Of a DNA stretch of 64,000 nt, positions 35,063 to 44,626 are shown in pieces. A program made the translations under genes and the position numbers. Location: the NCBI GenBank assembly GCA_029907515.1, contig JARYLT010000001.1, forward strand, positions 35,701-99,700, in the 5' to 3' direction. The notes under the pieces were generated by a model, which ran no database searches, had not been told where the DNA came from, and saw only the letters and a list, made by a program, of their open reading frames with translations. Origin of the DNA: Spirochaetota bacterium. GTDB lineage: Bacteria > Spirochaetota > UBA4802 > UB4802. Position 1 is the stretch's first letter. The number at the start of each line of letters is the position of its first letter.

Positions 35063-35986
35063 ATGAAAAGGGGAACAAAAACAATACTTATTGTAATTGT
35101 TGCTATTATAGCAATTATCGCTACATACAGGCTGGTAGTTTTTATTGGAAATAAAATAAAGCCCAAGCAGGTTATAAAAGAAGAGCGTGTCATCCCGGTA
35201 AAAGCTTCTAAAGCAATTCGTATGGATATAACAAAAACTCTTAATTTAAGCGGTGACATTGTAGGCAAAGAGGTTGTGAACGTCTTTTCACAGGTGCCTG
35301 GCAAGGTTATGGAAATCCTTGTAAAGGAAGGCCAGTTTGTAAAAAAAGGGCAGGTACTTTTCAGGGTTGATCGGGATATCGTTGGTATGGAATACATGCC
35401 CGCAGTTGTTGAATCACCACTGTCAGGATATGTAGGGACTGTAATGGTAGACAGGGGAATGTCCATAAGCCCGCAAACACCACTTGCTCAGGTTGTTACT
35501 ATGAATCAGGTTGAGGCGGTTGCTCAGATCATTGAGGAGCAGATCAACATGGTACAGATTGGTATGAAAGCAAAGATCCGTGTTGATGCTTATCCAAATA
35601 TGTTTTTCTATGGCACAGTGTATCGTAAAAATGCGGTACTTGATGCAGCAAGTAGAACACAGGAGGTTCGTATACTTATAGATAATCCCCAGCTTAAACT
35701 ACGTCATGGCATGTTTGCTGATATTCAGATACAGATGGGTTCAGCAAAGAACGCTGTGGTAATTCAAGTAGATAGTATTTTAAGTGATAGTTCAGGGAAT
35801 TATTATGTATACAAGGTAGTTGATAATAAGGCATTTAAACAATCAATAAAGCCTGGATTTTCCTTAAAAAATGTAACCGAGGTAGTATCCGGAATCAATG
35901 AAGGTGATGCGGTTGTCACACTGGGCAAGGAGAATGTGGGGCATGGTGATATGCTTATGGTTTATATGGAAGAGATTAAACAGTAA
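35063..35986 (+). CDS. RND-type periplasmic membrane fusion protein
   Basis: A 307-residue HlyD/AcrA-family adaptor that links the inner-membrane pump to the TolC channel. An N-terminal membrane anchor (TILIVIVAIIAIIATYRLVV) is followed by a split lipoyl domain: SGDIVGKEVVNVFSQVPGKV with EGQFVKKGQVLFRVD, then VVESPLSGYVGTVMVDRGMS. A beta-barrel with VKIGMKAKIRVDAYP-like strands follows. The hairpin between the lipoyl halves is nearly absent, so this is a short adaptor. GGGAGAG precedes the ATG. Confidence 0.92.
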   Translation: MKRGTKTILIVIVAIIAIIATYRLVVFIGNKIKPKQVIKEERVIPVKASKAIRMDITKTLNLSGDIVGKEVVNVFSQVPGKVMEILVKEGQFVKKGQVLFRVDRDIVGMEYMPAVVESPLSGYVGTVMVDRGMSISPQTPLAQVVTMNQVEAVAQIIEEQINMVQIGMKAKIRVDAYPNMFFYGTVYRKNAVLDAASRTQEVRILIDNPQLKLRHGMFADIQIQMGSAKNAVVIQVDSILSDSSGNYYVYKVVDNKAFKQSIKPGFSLKNVTEVVSGINEGDAVVTLGKENVGHGDMLMVYMEEIKQ

Positions 35987-36007
35987 TAGTGCAGGGAGAT
36001 AGTTACT

Positions 36008-39000
36008 ATGAAATTAACTGATATATCCGTTCAAAGGCCAATAACCATTACAATGATGTATATTGCCATTCTAGTAGTAGCAATAGTGAGTTATGTAAAA
36101 ATCCCCTTAGATTTATTTCCTGATATTGAGTTCCCCGTTGCTGTTGTTTTTACCGAGTATCCCAATGTTGGTCCTAAAGAGATAGAAAGTACCGTAACCC
36201 GACCACTGGAAGAAGCATTGTCATCGGTTAATAATATTGATACTCTAACGTCAACATCAAAAGAAGGCCTCTCTATGATTGTTGCCAAGTTTACCTGGGG
36301 TACTGACATGGGGCTTGCAGTTAGTGATATGCGCGAGCGTATTGATATACGAAAGAAATTCCTGCCTAATGATGTTGAAAATCCTGTAGTGTTAAAATTT
36401 GATGTTTCCATGATGCCAGTTGTTATGCTTTATATTACTGGCCCAAAAGATTTAGCATATGTAAAAAAATATGCTGAGGATAATTTAAAAAATATATTTG
36501 AGCAGACTGATGGTGTGGCAGCGGCATACGTCAGTGGTGGGCAAAGCTATGAAGTTAAGGTTGAGCTTATTAAAAACAGAATTGACGCATATAAATTGAC
36601 TATCGACCAGATTATACAGCTTTTGGCGGCAGAAAACTTAAATATTGCTGGTGGTGATGTCAAGACCCCATACATGAAATATACCTTGCGAACTCAGGGC
36701 GAATTTAAATCTCTTGATGATATTCGCAATGTGGTTGTTACAGTGAAAAATGGCACCCCAATTTATGTGCGAGATATAGCCAGGGTATATTTAGCACCTG
36801 CTGATGTTAAGGAGATTGTGCGTCTTAATGGCGAAAATGGTGTTATACTGCGTGTTCAGAAACAATCAGACAAAAATACTGTAATCGTTGCCCGTAATAT
36901 ATTAAAAAAAGCTGAAGAAGTACGCAAAACCTTGCCTAAAGGGATGGATATACAGCCATTCTTTAATGCTGCTGAATTTATAGAGCTATCAATATCCAAT
37001 ATGATAAAAAATGCTGTTGAAGGGGCTTTGATAGCTATCCTTGTTGTTCTTGTTATACTGCGAAATATGCGGGCTGCACTTATCATGGGATTGTCGATAC
37101 CTGTTTCTATTATTACTTCATTTGTTCTGATGTACTTCTTTGACCTGTCACTCAACATGATGTCAATGGGTGGGCTTGCCATTGGCGTTGGTATGCTTAT
37201 TGATAACTCTATTGTGGTACTGGAAAATATTTTCAGATATAGGGAGAAGGGTGCACGGCCAAATGAAGCGTCAAAATTGGGTGCCGATGAAATGGGTATG
37301 GCTATTACCGCGTCAACCCTTACCAACTTAGTGGTCTTTGTACCATTTTTATTTAGCCAGGGGCTTGCTGTACAGTTATTCAAAGACATGGCGCTTACAA
37401 TCACGTTCTCAATGTTAAGTTCATTAGTTGTGGCACTTTCACTTGTTCCAATGCTTGCCGCAAAGTTTATCCCGCGCATTGAACATACCTATACAGGGAA
37501 ACTTTTATTTTTTCAGCCATTATTTGATAAAAGTGAGCAATACTTTTTACGGTTAGAAGGCTTTTATGGCAAAGTTATCAACTGGGCCCTTGACCACAGA
37601 AGGCGGGTTATCCAATATGTTGCAATTTCATTTGTGATCGGGCTTATCATGATACCTGTTGCAGGGATGGAGTTTATGCCGGAATATGATGATGCTCAAC
37701 TTACTATTGTTGCAAAATTGCCCGTTGGAACCAATTTAGAAACAACTGAATCTGTTATGAAGATGATTGAAAAACGAGCTCTTGATGTTTTGAAAAAGGA
37801 AGAGTACAAAGTTGTTTCAGTACGAGCAGGGTATGGTGAAGGATTTACTGCTGCATTTGGTGAAACAACAGATTATACCGGCAAGATTGAAATGCGGCTG
37901 GTTCAACCAAGCCATCGCAAACGGTCTAAAAATGAAATACGGCAGGCATTGCGTGAGGCTTTCAAAGGTGTTCCGGGTGTTACCTTTAACTTTTCACTTC
38001 AGGGTGATGCTGGTGGTAGAATATTAGGGATGGGTGGAGCTACTATTTCAATTGAAGTATATGGATATGATTTTGAGAAATCATCACAGTATGTTGAAGA
38101 TATACGCAATGCTATTAAAAATATTCCGGGTTTAAAAGATATTGATGTTTCCCGGGAAGAAGGATTGCCCGAAAAGGTTATAGTTGTTAACCGTGAAAAA
38201 GCTTCCAAGATGGGTGTCAATGCCTATCAGATTGCAAATCTTATAAAAAATAATGTTGCAGGGTATCCGGCAACCCGATATCGCTTTGAGGGCGATGAGT
38301 ATGATATTAATGTTCGTTTACGAGAGGCTGACAGAGAAACTATTGAGCATATAAAATCAATTGAGATAAACACTCCAATTGGCAAGCGAGTGCCAGTAGG
38401 AAACCTGATTGAAATTGTGACTAAATCAGGGCCGTCAACCATTGAGCGGAAAAAGCAGGAGCGTGTTGTGTATTTAAACTGTAAAGCTGAAGGTAGAGCT
38501 TTGAGTGCTGTCGTTTCGGATATCAATAAAGCAATCGGCAAATTGCCAAAACCTGCTAATTTTGATGTGGTTATAGCCGGTGCATATAAGGATATGCAGG
38601 ACACATTTCAGGATTTATTGCTGGTAATGCTGGTTGCTATGGTGCTGACCTATGTTATTATGGCAGCTCAGTTTGAATCGTTACTTAGGCCATTTATTGT
38701 TATGTTCAGTGTGCCTACCGTTATTTTTGGTGTGTCACTATTTTTGTTCTTAACCGGTACAACATTCAATGTGGTCACATTTTTAGGTGTCATCATGCTA
38801 GTTGGTATTGTTGTTAACAATGCGATAGTTCTTGTGGATTATACTGATATCCTGCGAAAGCGTGGTTATGGCATACGAGAGGCACTGGTTGAAGCAGGTA
38901 CAAAACGATTACGACCTATTATGATGACTACGCTCACTACGATACTATCGCTTATACCTATGGCTTCAGGCCTGGGCGAAGGATCAGAGCTTTCATCTCC

Positions 39001-39124
39001 ATTAGCGCGTGCTGTTATGGGTGGAATGAGTACAGCGTTTATCTTTACCCTGGTGTTTATACCGGTAATGTATATGATATTTGAAACCATACGTGAACGG
39101 TATGAAGCACGACGGAAATATTAA
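36008..39124 (+). CDS. RND-family efflux transporter permease (HAE1/AcrB-like)
   Basis: A 1038-residue proton-driven inner-membrane pump with 12 expected membrane helices and two large periplasmic loops. It begins LTDISVQRPITITMMYIAIL with the porter-domain FPDIEFPVAVVFTEYPNVGP. The proton-relay helix 4 has MGGLAIGVGMLIDNSIVVLENI, with acidic Asp residues, and helix 10 holds GVIMLVGIVVNNAIVLVDY. The fourfold GMGGATISIEVYG region starts the second porter half. GGGAGA precedes the ATG. Substrates cannot be predicted, but the regulator, channel and adaptor beside it are complete. Confidence 0.95.
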   Translation: MKLTDISVQRPITITMMYIAILVVAIVSYVKIPLDLFPDIEFPVAVVFTEYPNVGPKEIESTVTRPLEEALSSVNNIDTLTSTSKEGLSMIVAKFTWGTDMGLAVSDMRERIDIRKKFLPNDVENPVVLKFDVSMMPVVMLYITGPKDLAYVKKYAEDNLKNIFEQTDGVAAAYVSGGQSYEVKVELIKNRIDAYKLTIDQIIQLLAAENLNIAGGDVKTPYMKYTLRTQGEFKSLDDIRNVVVTVKNGTPIYVRDIARVYLAPADVKEIVRLNGENGVILRVQKQSDKNTVIVARNILKKAEEVRKTLPKGMDIQPFFNAAEFIELSISNMIKNAVEGALIAILVVLVILRNMRAALIMGLSIPVSIITSFVLMYFFDLSLNMMSMGGLAIGVGMLIDNSIVVLENIFRYREKGARPNEASKLGADEMGMAITASTLTNLVVFVPFLFSQGLAVQLFKDMALTITFSMLSSLVVALSLVPMLAAKFIPRIEHTYTGKLLFFQPLFDKSEQYFLRLEGFYGKVINWALDHRRRVIQYVAISFVIGLIMIPVAGMEFMPEYDDAQLTIVAKLPVGTNLETTESVMKMIEKRALDVLKKEEYKVVSVRAGYGEGFTAAFGETTDYTGKIEMRLVQPSHRKRSKNEIRQALREAFKGVPGVTFNFSLQGDAGGRILGMGGATISIEVYGYDFEKSSQYVEDIRNAIKNIPGLKDIDVSREEGLPEKVIVVNREKASKMGVNAYQIANLIKNNVAGYPATRYRFEGDEYDINVRLREADRETIEHIKSIEINTPIGKRVPVGNLIEIVTKSGPSTIERKKQERVVYLNCKAEGRALSAVVSDINKAIGKLPKPANFDVVIAGAYKDMQDTFQDLLLVMLVAMVLTYVIMAAQFESLLRPFIVMFSVPTVIFGVSLFLFLTGTTFNVVTFLGVIMLVGIVVNNAIVLVDYTDILRKRGYGIREALVEAGTKRLRPIMMTTLTTILSLIPMASGLGEGSELSSPLARAVMGGMSTAFIFTLVFIPVMYMIFETIRERYEARRKY

Positions 39125-39154
39125 TTAAATTTATTTGCGGAGGAGATAATTAGT

Positions 39155-39442
39155 ATGGTAATGCTATTTATAGTTTACAGCAACGCTGTTGATGATGAAG
39201 TTGTTGAGATAGTAAAAAAATACGCTTCAGGATATACAAAATTTGTAGATGTGCAGGGTGAAGGAAATAAAGAACCGCAATTGGGTACCCATGTATGGCC
39301 AGGGCTCAATAACTGCATGATGATAGCTCTTGAAGACAATAAATCTAAGGATAAAATTGCCCAGGAGTTACAAAAACTAAAAGTTAAATTTAAAGGTGTT
39401 GGCATCAGTGTCTTTGTGATGCAGTTAAAAGAGATGGTATAA
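39155..39442 (+). CDS. Small PII-like protein after the RND pump
   Basis: A 95-residue protein starting MLFIVYSNAVDDEVVEIVKK, with a central THVWPGLNNCMMIALED and a C-terminal GISVFVMQLKEMV strand. Strand/helix order and length fit a ferredoxin-like PII-type fold. It lacks the classical T-loop Tyr51 region. GGAGGAG precedes the start, which is 30 bases after the pump gene. It may sense a small ligand and adjust the transporter, as PII proteins do with AmtB, but that is an inference from position. Confidence 0.65.
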   Translation: MVMLFIVYSNAVDDEVVEIVKKYASGYTKFVDVQGEGNKEPQLGTHVWPGLNNCMMIALEDNKSKDKIAQELQKLKVKFKGVGISVFVMQLKEMV

Positions 39443-39453
39443 AAATAGTATTT

Positions 39454-41346
39454 TTAAAGAATTAATGTTTTACATGACACTGCGTTGTTATACTCAATCC
39501 CAAATGTTTGATATACATGTTTCTGGTCGGCTTCATCCTGAAAGCTGACCAGATCTATACTTTCACTGTACTGCTGTTTGAGCCAGTCTATGCAGTGGAG
39601 TGCAAAACCTTTCTGTATAACAATGGGGAAGGGATATGCAAAATCTTTTTGTGAAATTATTGTATAATTTTCAGGTGTTACAAGCAGTATGGGATTAATA
39701 CACGCATAGTGTTCCTGCGCGCGTAAAAATGTTTCCAGCGTTTCAAATAACTGAAATATCCGCACTGGTAATCTGTCATACGTGTCCTGGAAGTGCATCA
39801 TGTGATAATAAAAGGTGTCCCCTGTTGCGGCAAAAAGGGTTTGGGCAATTGCGCTGTCATCCAGTATATCGTTATACAAAAACACAACGGAATAGAGCAT
39901 GGTATGGAATTGACATTGTGAAAGAATAGATTGCAGGGCAAGGTCTATATGCGATGAACTATCGCACAACAAATAAAAAATGACATGATTTGTTTGCAGG
40001 GCATTGAAGATATTTTGTGGTACGCTGCCATGGTTTTTGCAATTAATAAACACACTGTTAGTAAGCTTACCGTTTTTATTCATAATAAATGATGGTATAA
40101 ATGGTGGATTAAATACAAAGCCTGTTGCATCCTCAAAATATCGAGTTATTGCGTACATATCATTGTGCGTAAAATTAAATCCCTCAATGAAGTAATAAGG
40201 CGGGTAAGGCATGAATGTGGCATTATGCTTGAGCGCCTCATCGTACAGCGCTGTCCCCGGCAAAACCATAAGCGGGTACAATTCAACTTCGTTGCCCAGG
40301 CCATAATCAAGAAGGGTATCAATGGTGTTCATAAATGATTCAGGCGTGTCGGTGGGCAACCCTGGAATAATACCAACCTGAAGCGTGAATCCAGCATCTT
40401 TAAGGCGCACAATACCTTCAAGTTCTTTTTGTGCATTGGTTTTTCGTCCAATGTGGGAAAGACATGCCTGATTCATTGTTTGCAAGCCAACCTCTAAGCT
40501 TTTGAAACCTGCTTTTTTTAACAGGGCTATTGATTCTTGGGTAATGCGATCAGCTCTGATTTCAGTATGCAGCGGTATGGTGTTTTCAGCCTGGATGAGG
40601 GCGTTACAGTAATGAGCAAAATGTTTTGACTGATTAAACGTTGGTGCAAGCAGGTATATTTCCTGAATATTCTCTTTTTTTGCCCTATGGACAATTGCTG
40701 AGAGAGTTTGAGCAGGAAATGCTCTGACCCTGCTGGTATTTTTTGAATACAGGCAGTAGTTGCATGTAAACGGGCACCCGCGAATTACCTCCACACTGAG
40801 GCTTCCATCATACATGGGTTGGAGGTATCCCTGTGTATACGGTTCAACCATCTTTTTCAGTGGTGTAAAATGGTGGGCAGGTTGTATGAATACGGCATTA
40901 CCATTAATGGTATGTTGGTATTGCGTATGTGTATTGTGCAAATAGTGCTCAAAGAAAAATTCACCCTCGCCAATGATGAATATATCTATTTCAGGATGGT
41001 AGTGTTGCAGTATATGCGCCTGTAGCTGTATTTCGGGACCTCCAAACAGTATGGTTACCTGTGGGGTCAGAGCCTTAATTTTTTGAGCTATTGAGCGTGA
41101 GCGTTCAACATTCCACAGATAACAGGTAAAAGCTACGTGGGTTGGATTGTATTGCAGTATGGTATCAACAATTATGGGGTCAGAGCCAAAGTTTTGTATT
41201 GTGTGCGGTAATTGTATGGCTTTAATATTTGTGCGATAGTTACTGAGGCAAAAACCTTGCAGTGTAGCAGGAGCATTGGGGATATTACCAGCAATGTAGT
41301 TGTAGCCGTGATCTAGCAATGGGAGTTGTATGAATACGATATTCAT
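39454..41346 (-). CDS. B12-binding-domain radical SAM protein
   Basis: A 630-residue radical SAM enzyme. Residues 1-140 look like a cobalamin-binding domain with the GGPEIQL and IGEGEFFFEHYL landmarks. The [4Fe-4S] motif Cys191-x3-Cys195-x2-Cys198 is seen in RGCPFTCNYCLYSK. The barrel continues with EIRADRITQESIALLKKAGF, LEVGLQTMNQACL and VGIIPGLPTDTPESF, a typical Elp3/MiaB-like barrel. About 220 extra C-terminal residues are unassigned. No ribosome site is visible before the ATG. The substrate is unknown; such enzymes often methylate or rearrange unreactive carbons. It stands alone, convergent with the pump operon. Confidence 0.87.
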   Translation of the reverse strand: MNIVFIQLPLLDHGYNYIAGNIPNAPATLQGFCLSNYRTNIKAIQLPHTIQNFGSDPIIVDTILQYNPTHVAFTCYLWNVERSRSIAQKIKALTPQVTILFGGPEIQLQAHILQHYHPEIDIFIIGEGEFFFEHYLHNTHTQYQHTINGNAVFIQPAHHFTPLKKMVEPYTQGYLQPMYDGSLSVEVIRGCPFTCNYCLYSKNTSRVRAFPAQTLSAIVHRAKKENIQEIYLLAPTFNQSKHFAHYCNALIQAENTIPLHTEIRADRITQESIALLKKAGFKSLEVGLQTMNQACLSHIGRKTNAQKELEGIVRLKDAGFTLQVGIIPGLPTDTPESFMNTIDTLLDYGLGNEVELYPLMVLPGTALYDEALKHNATFMPYPPYYFIEGFNFTHNDMYAITRYFEDATGFVFNPPFIPSFIMNKNGKLTNSVFINCKNHGSVPQNIFNALQTNHVIFYLLCDSSSHIDLALQSILSQCQFHTMLYSVVFLYNDILDDSAIAQTLFAATGDTFYYHMMHFQDTYDRLPVRIFQLFETLETFLRAQEHYACINPILLVTPENYTIISQKDFAYPFPIVIQKGFALHCIDWLKQQYSESIDLVSFQDEADQKHVYQTFGIEYNNAVSCKTLIL

Positions 41347-41610
41347 GGTAATATACTAGCGATGATACTGCTAACATAGCAATAATTTTATGGGAAATCC
41401 AAAATAGTGGGGTCAGAGCATGAATTGATAATTGCAAGCGCTCAAGCGCTTGAGCTTCTGCGCAGAAAAGAACAAATTGGGTTTAATGAAGAGAACGCAG
41501 AGTGCGCGAAGTGCGCTTATAAGACGGGGTCAGAGCTGTATGCACTGAAACTTTGTGGTTTTAGCGGAGTCTGTGTGAGGGAAATTTTTTAAAAATTAAT
41601 ATGGAGAAAT
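41347..41610. other. Intergenic repeat-containing region
   Basis: 264 bases between two reverse-strand genes. They hold the dispersed repeat, a second GGGGTCAGAG, and a tail of GTGCGCGAAGTGCGC and ACTTTGTGG-like sequence resembling fragments of degenerate insertion-associated DNA. No gene or clear promoter is visible. Confidence 0.6.
41409..41503. repeat. Dispersed repeat, copy 1 (palindrome-bearing)
   Basis: About 95 bases nearly identical to 46977-47074. The core is the perfect 16-base palindrome GCTCAAGCGCTTGAGC. It is preceded by GGGGTCAGAGCATGAATTG and followed by CTTCTGCGCAGAAAAGAAC. The GGGGTCAGAG string recurs alone at 41525-41534. Short open frames across it are not genes. Confidence 0.8.
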
Positions 41611-42189
41611 TTATATAACAGCAGTTTTCAGTTCATCTCGCAACTTTATATAAAAAGGACGGTCGGGGGTTTTTAACTCAATCTTGAAAATTAGTTTTTC
41701 AAGAATTTGGAATACATTGATGGTATTCACTGATATTGTATATGAAGTGCCCGTTTTTTGCGCAGATGCTATCATAGCTTTACATTCATCAAGGCCATCA
41801 GAAAGATTTACAAGCTTTTCAAATTCTTCTGAGGATAATGTTATTGATTTTATTTGTTTGCTTTTTTGATTGCTATCTTTCAAAAATTGTATATACAGAG
41901 GGCTGTTTTTCCAGTTTTTGATTATGCCTTCAGAACCACATGCCGGGCATTTCCAGTGTATCTGGTTGGGTACATGAGTAATTAATACTGTCACAGTACC
42001 CTTGCAATCAGGATTATCGGTGAAAAGTTTACAACTTATATCGGTTACTATCGCTTCCCCTTTTATAAGATTTGTGGTTGCGCAAATAGCGGCTTGGCAA
42101 CGATCAAAAAGCATTTTGTCGGCATGTGCCAGATTGTATTTAACATTGCCATAATGCAAAAAGTCATTTATGTCAATAACTATCCCCAT
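41611..42189 (-). CDS. Hypothetical protein with a zinc-knuckle-like motif
   Basis: A 192-residue protein of unknown function. A CPACGSEG motif near residue 80 and further Cys residues upstream (ISCKLFTDNPDCKG) could form a zinc site. The surroundings HVPNQIHWKCPACGSEGIIK suggest a small domain that binds nucleic acid or another protein. The remainder is helical with no membrane segment. There is no ribosome site, and the start codon lies inside a perfect 11-bp inverted repeat, so translation may be controlled. It follows the CoA-transferase gene on the same strand. Confidence 0.65.
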   Translation of the reverse strand: MGIVIDINDFLHYGNVKYNLAHADKMLFDRCQAAICATTNLIKGEAIVTDISCKLFTDNPDCKGTVTVLITHVPNQIHWKCPACGSEGIIKNWKNSPLYIQFLKDSNQKSKQIKSITLSSEEFEKLVNLSDGLDECKAMIASAQKTGTSYTISVNTINVFQILEKLIFKIELKTPDRPFYIKLRDELKTAVI

Positions 42190-42206
42190 ATACGGTATGG
42201 GGATAG
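42180..42206 (-). repeat. 11-bp inverted repeat enclosing a start codon
   Basis: CTATCCCCATA (42180-42190) and its complement (42196-42206) flank a 5-base loop. The ATG of the downstream reverse-strand gene is read from within the 3' arm. The arms could form a hairpin hiding the start, or serve as an operator. Confidence 0.65.
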
Positions 42207-42257
42207 TATTATGACAATTTTGTCACCAAATTTTTTACAAAAAGTTAGCTAAATCTT

Positions 42258-43619
42258 TTACAGCCATTTACGTTTTTTTGCTTCAAATTTTAATTCATCC
42301 CTGAAATCAGGATGGGCGATAGCTATCAGCGATTTTGCCCTTTGGTATATACTCTTGTATTTTAAATAGGCAACACCATATTCGGTAACAACGTATTCCA
42401 CGTCATTTCGTGAGGTGGTAACTACTGTGTTTTCAGGGAAGCTCGGCATAATTTTGCTTCTCAGTTTGCCATCCTTATCAGTGAATGTTGAGTTTATTGC
42501 CAGAATGTTTTTTCCGTTTTTGGCAAATTTTGCTCCCAGTATAAACTGTACCTGACCACCAGTGCCGCTATATTGTTTTGCACCAATGGATTCAGAGGCT
42601 ACCTGCCCGGTTAAGTCAAGCATCAGTGCGTTGTTAATTGCTACAATATTATCATTTTTTGCAATGTTAAGTGGATTATTAATAAACCCAATAAGTTTAA
42701 ATTCAAAATCCTGATTATTTTCCACATAATAGTAAAAATCACGGGTTCCTACACAGAAACCTGCAACTACCTTTCTTCCCTGCATAAATGTTCGCATTGA
42801 TCCATCAACAGCACCGCATTCAATAAGATCCTTCATTGCTGGTGTGGCTACTTCTGAGTATATGGAAAGATGCTTTTTATTTCGCAGGTTATAGCCAATG
42901 GCATTTGGAAGCCCACCAAAACCCAGCTGAACTGTTGCTCCATCAGGAATCATTTCAGAGATATAGTCTGCCATTTTTTGTTCTGCTTCTGTTATTTCAA
43001 TATTTGGTATTTCAAAAATTGGCTCATGATGCTCAATAATGTAGTCAACTTCCGAAACATGGATTTTAAATTCAGGGGCTACAAGTCGTGGCATATGTTT
43101 GTTAACTTCAACGATAACATAATCAGCCTCCCGTATAGTATCTAAGTCAAGAAATGATGCAAAGTTTGACCTGCACATGAAACCATTTTCATCAGGAGGT
43201 GTTACCCGTGCAACAGCAATGTTTAGCCGTGAAGCCCTGCAGTAGTTAGCTGTTTCGCCAAGGTGGATTGGCACATACTGACAAACTCCCCAATCCATGC
43301 ATATACGCTCCATTGGACCCACAAAAACTGTTTCAAGGTAAAAACTCTCATGATTTTCCGGTTTCATGTAGTCAAACAGCGCCATTGCATAGCCCATGCT
43401 GATACCAACATTCTTTATCTGCCCTGCTCGTTTACTTAAGGCACGGGAAAACTCATACGGAATACTTGTACCACCGCTCATGGCTATTCGGTCGCCTGAT
43501 TTAATTAACGCTGCTGCCTGATCTGCCGAGCAGAGTTTGTCTTCATACTCTTCCTGCCAGTTTGCGTAGTGCTTTTTAGATCGTAATTTCTGTACCACAT
43601 TCCCTGTTACTGTATACAT
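42258..43619 (-). CDS. Acyl-CoA:acetate / 4-hydroxybutyrate CoA-transferase family
   Basis: A 453-residue enzyme of the Cat1/AbfT group that moves CoA between acetate or acetyl-CoA and a small acid. Hallmarks are VQLGFGGLPNAIGYNL and the catalytic Glu in SIYSEVATPAMKDLIECG. GTGGQVQFILGAKFAKNG and the C-terminal VVTEYGVAYLKYKSIYQRAK are also present. GGAGGT precedes the ATG at 43619; a longer reading from 43658 lacks a ribosome site. A 4-hydroxybutyryl-CoA dehydratase gene lies 16 kb away, so 4-hydroxybutyrate is a plausible substrate, but propionate, succinate and acetate enzymes share these motifs. Confidence 0.88.
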   Translation of the reverse strand: MYTVTGNVVQKLRSKKHYANWQEEYEDKLCSADQAAALIKSGDRIAMSGGTSIPYEFSRALSKRAGQIKNVGISMGYAMALFDYMKPENHESFYLETVFVGPMERICMDWGVCQYVPIHLGETANYCRASRLNIAVARVTPPDENGFMCRSNFASFLDLDTIREADYVIVEVNKHMPRLVAPEFKIHVSEVDYIIEHHEPIFEIPNIEITEAEQKMADYISEMIPDGATVQLGFGGLPNAIGYNLRNKKHLSIYSEVATPAMKDLIECGAVDGSMRTFMQGRKVVAGFCVGTRDFYYYVENNQDFEFKLIGFINNPLNIAKNDNIVAINNALMLDLTGQVASESIGAKQYSGTGGQVQFILGAKFAKNGKNILAINSTFTDKDGKLRSKIMPSFPENTVVTTSRNDVEYVVTEYGVAYLKYKSIYQRAKSLIAIAHPDFRDELKFEAKKRKWL

Positions 43620-43960
43620 AAGACCTCCTTTGAAAATAGAATTTATTGACTCCACCACAGCCCCTTCCTTATATTTAAAGAAAGATATTGATGCTGAGGT
43701 TGGAAATATTTACAACAGTTTGGTTTGAGCTACCTTAAACAAGCTCAGGGACCTCATATCGATACAATCCGGAAACTAATAATATATTAGTTTATATATA
43801 TTTATTTAAATAAGAAAGTCTGATAATGTTGAAATTGGTGTAATGAAAAGTGGATTTTTATTAGATTGAAAGTATGCATGGTACTGTGGTTATCTTTACC
43901 ACAAAATATGATGGAATTAAAAAACAGTTTGGAATGTTTAAATCAGATATAGTTGTGAAA
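43620..43960. other. Upstream region of the CoA-transferase gene
   Basis: 341 AT-rich bases between the CoA-transferase start and the 3' end of the response-regulator gene. It contains an imperfect inverted pair, TTGAGCT and AGCTCA, at about 43735-43747. A promoter for the reverse-strand transferase is expected here, but no strong consensus pair was found. Confidence 0.5.
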
Positions 43961-44626
43961 TTATTTCTGCATCCACTGCATGGCATACCGGTTAAGTTCG
44001 GCATTGTTTTGCAGATTCAGCTTTTCCTTAATCCGTTCACGATAGGTGGAAATAGTATTGGTGCTTACTGACAGAACCCTGGCAATATTTTTGTTTGTCA
44101 TTCCCTTTGCTATCAGGTTAAATACTTCAAATTCCCTTTCACTTAATTTTTCCACTGGTGAAGAGCCAATATTTTGACCTCCTGTAACTGAACGCTCCAG
44201 AAAATAATCAATCATGGTATCGCATATATAGATTTTGCCCTGTAACACCCTTCGTATTGCATCAATCACCTTGCTGGTGGCTTCGCGCTTGGTGATATAC
44301 CCGCGCGCTCCTGCTTTAAAAACTCGTTCAGCAAAAATAAGTTCCTCATGCATTGAAAGAATAAGCACTGGAAGAGAGGGGTAAGATTTTTTTATTTCCT
44401 TGGTAAGTTCAATACCACAACTATCTTTGAGTGTTATATCAACAATTATACAGTCAGGTTGATTGTTTTTTAAATATTTCAGACATTCTTCAGCATTTTC
44501 ACATCCGCCCACAACAAACATATCGTCTTCCTTGTTGATAAGCTGAGTAATCCCATCACGAAAAATTGGATGGTCTTCCACTATAAATATTTTATACCGC
44601 TTATTGCTTTGCATGGTTCCTTTCAT
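43961..44626 (-). CDS. NarL/LuxR-type response regulator
   Basis: A 221-residue two-component regulator. The receiver domain has an acidic pair near Asp18, phospho-acceptor Asp63 (IIVDITL), a Ser/Thr switch in LILSMHE and Lys in YITKREA. The output domain is a LuxR-type helix-turn-helix, LSEREFEVFNLIAKGMTNKN with TISTYRERIKEKLNL. GGAGGG precedes the first ATG. Its start overlaps the end of the kinase gene by 26 bases, so the pair is coupled. Targets cannot be read from the sequence. Confidence 0.93.
   Translation of the reverse strand: MKGTMQSNKRYKIFIVEDHPIFRDGITQLINKEDDMFVVGGCENAEECLKYLKNNQPDCIIVDITLKDSCGIELTKEIKKSYPSLPVLILSMHEELIFAERVFKAGARGYITKREATSKVIDAIRRVLQGKIYICDTMIDYFLERSVTGGQNIGSSPVEKLSEREFEVFNLIAKGMTNKNIARVLSVSTNTISTYRERIKEKLNLQNNAELNRYAMQWMQK

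Noticed and set aside
41407-41592. Forward open frame of about 61 codons across the intergenic region before the Zn-knuckle gene
   Set aside because: It lies across the dispersed repeat, begins with a GTG in the GGGGTCAGAG string and has no ribosome site.
43874-44071. Forward open frame between the CoA-transferase and the response regulator
   Set aside because: It runs antisense into the response-regulator gene and lacks a ribosome site.
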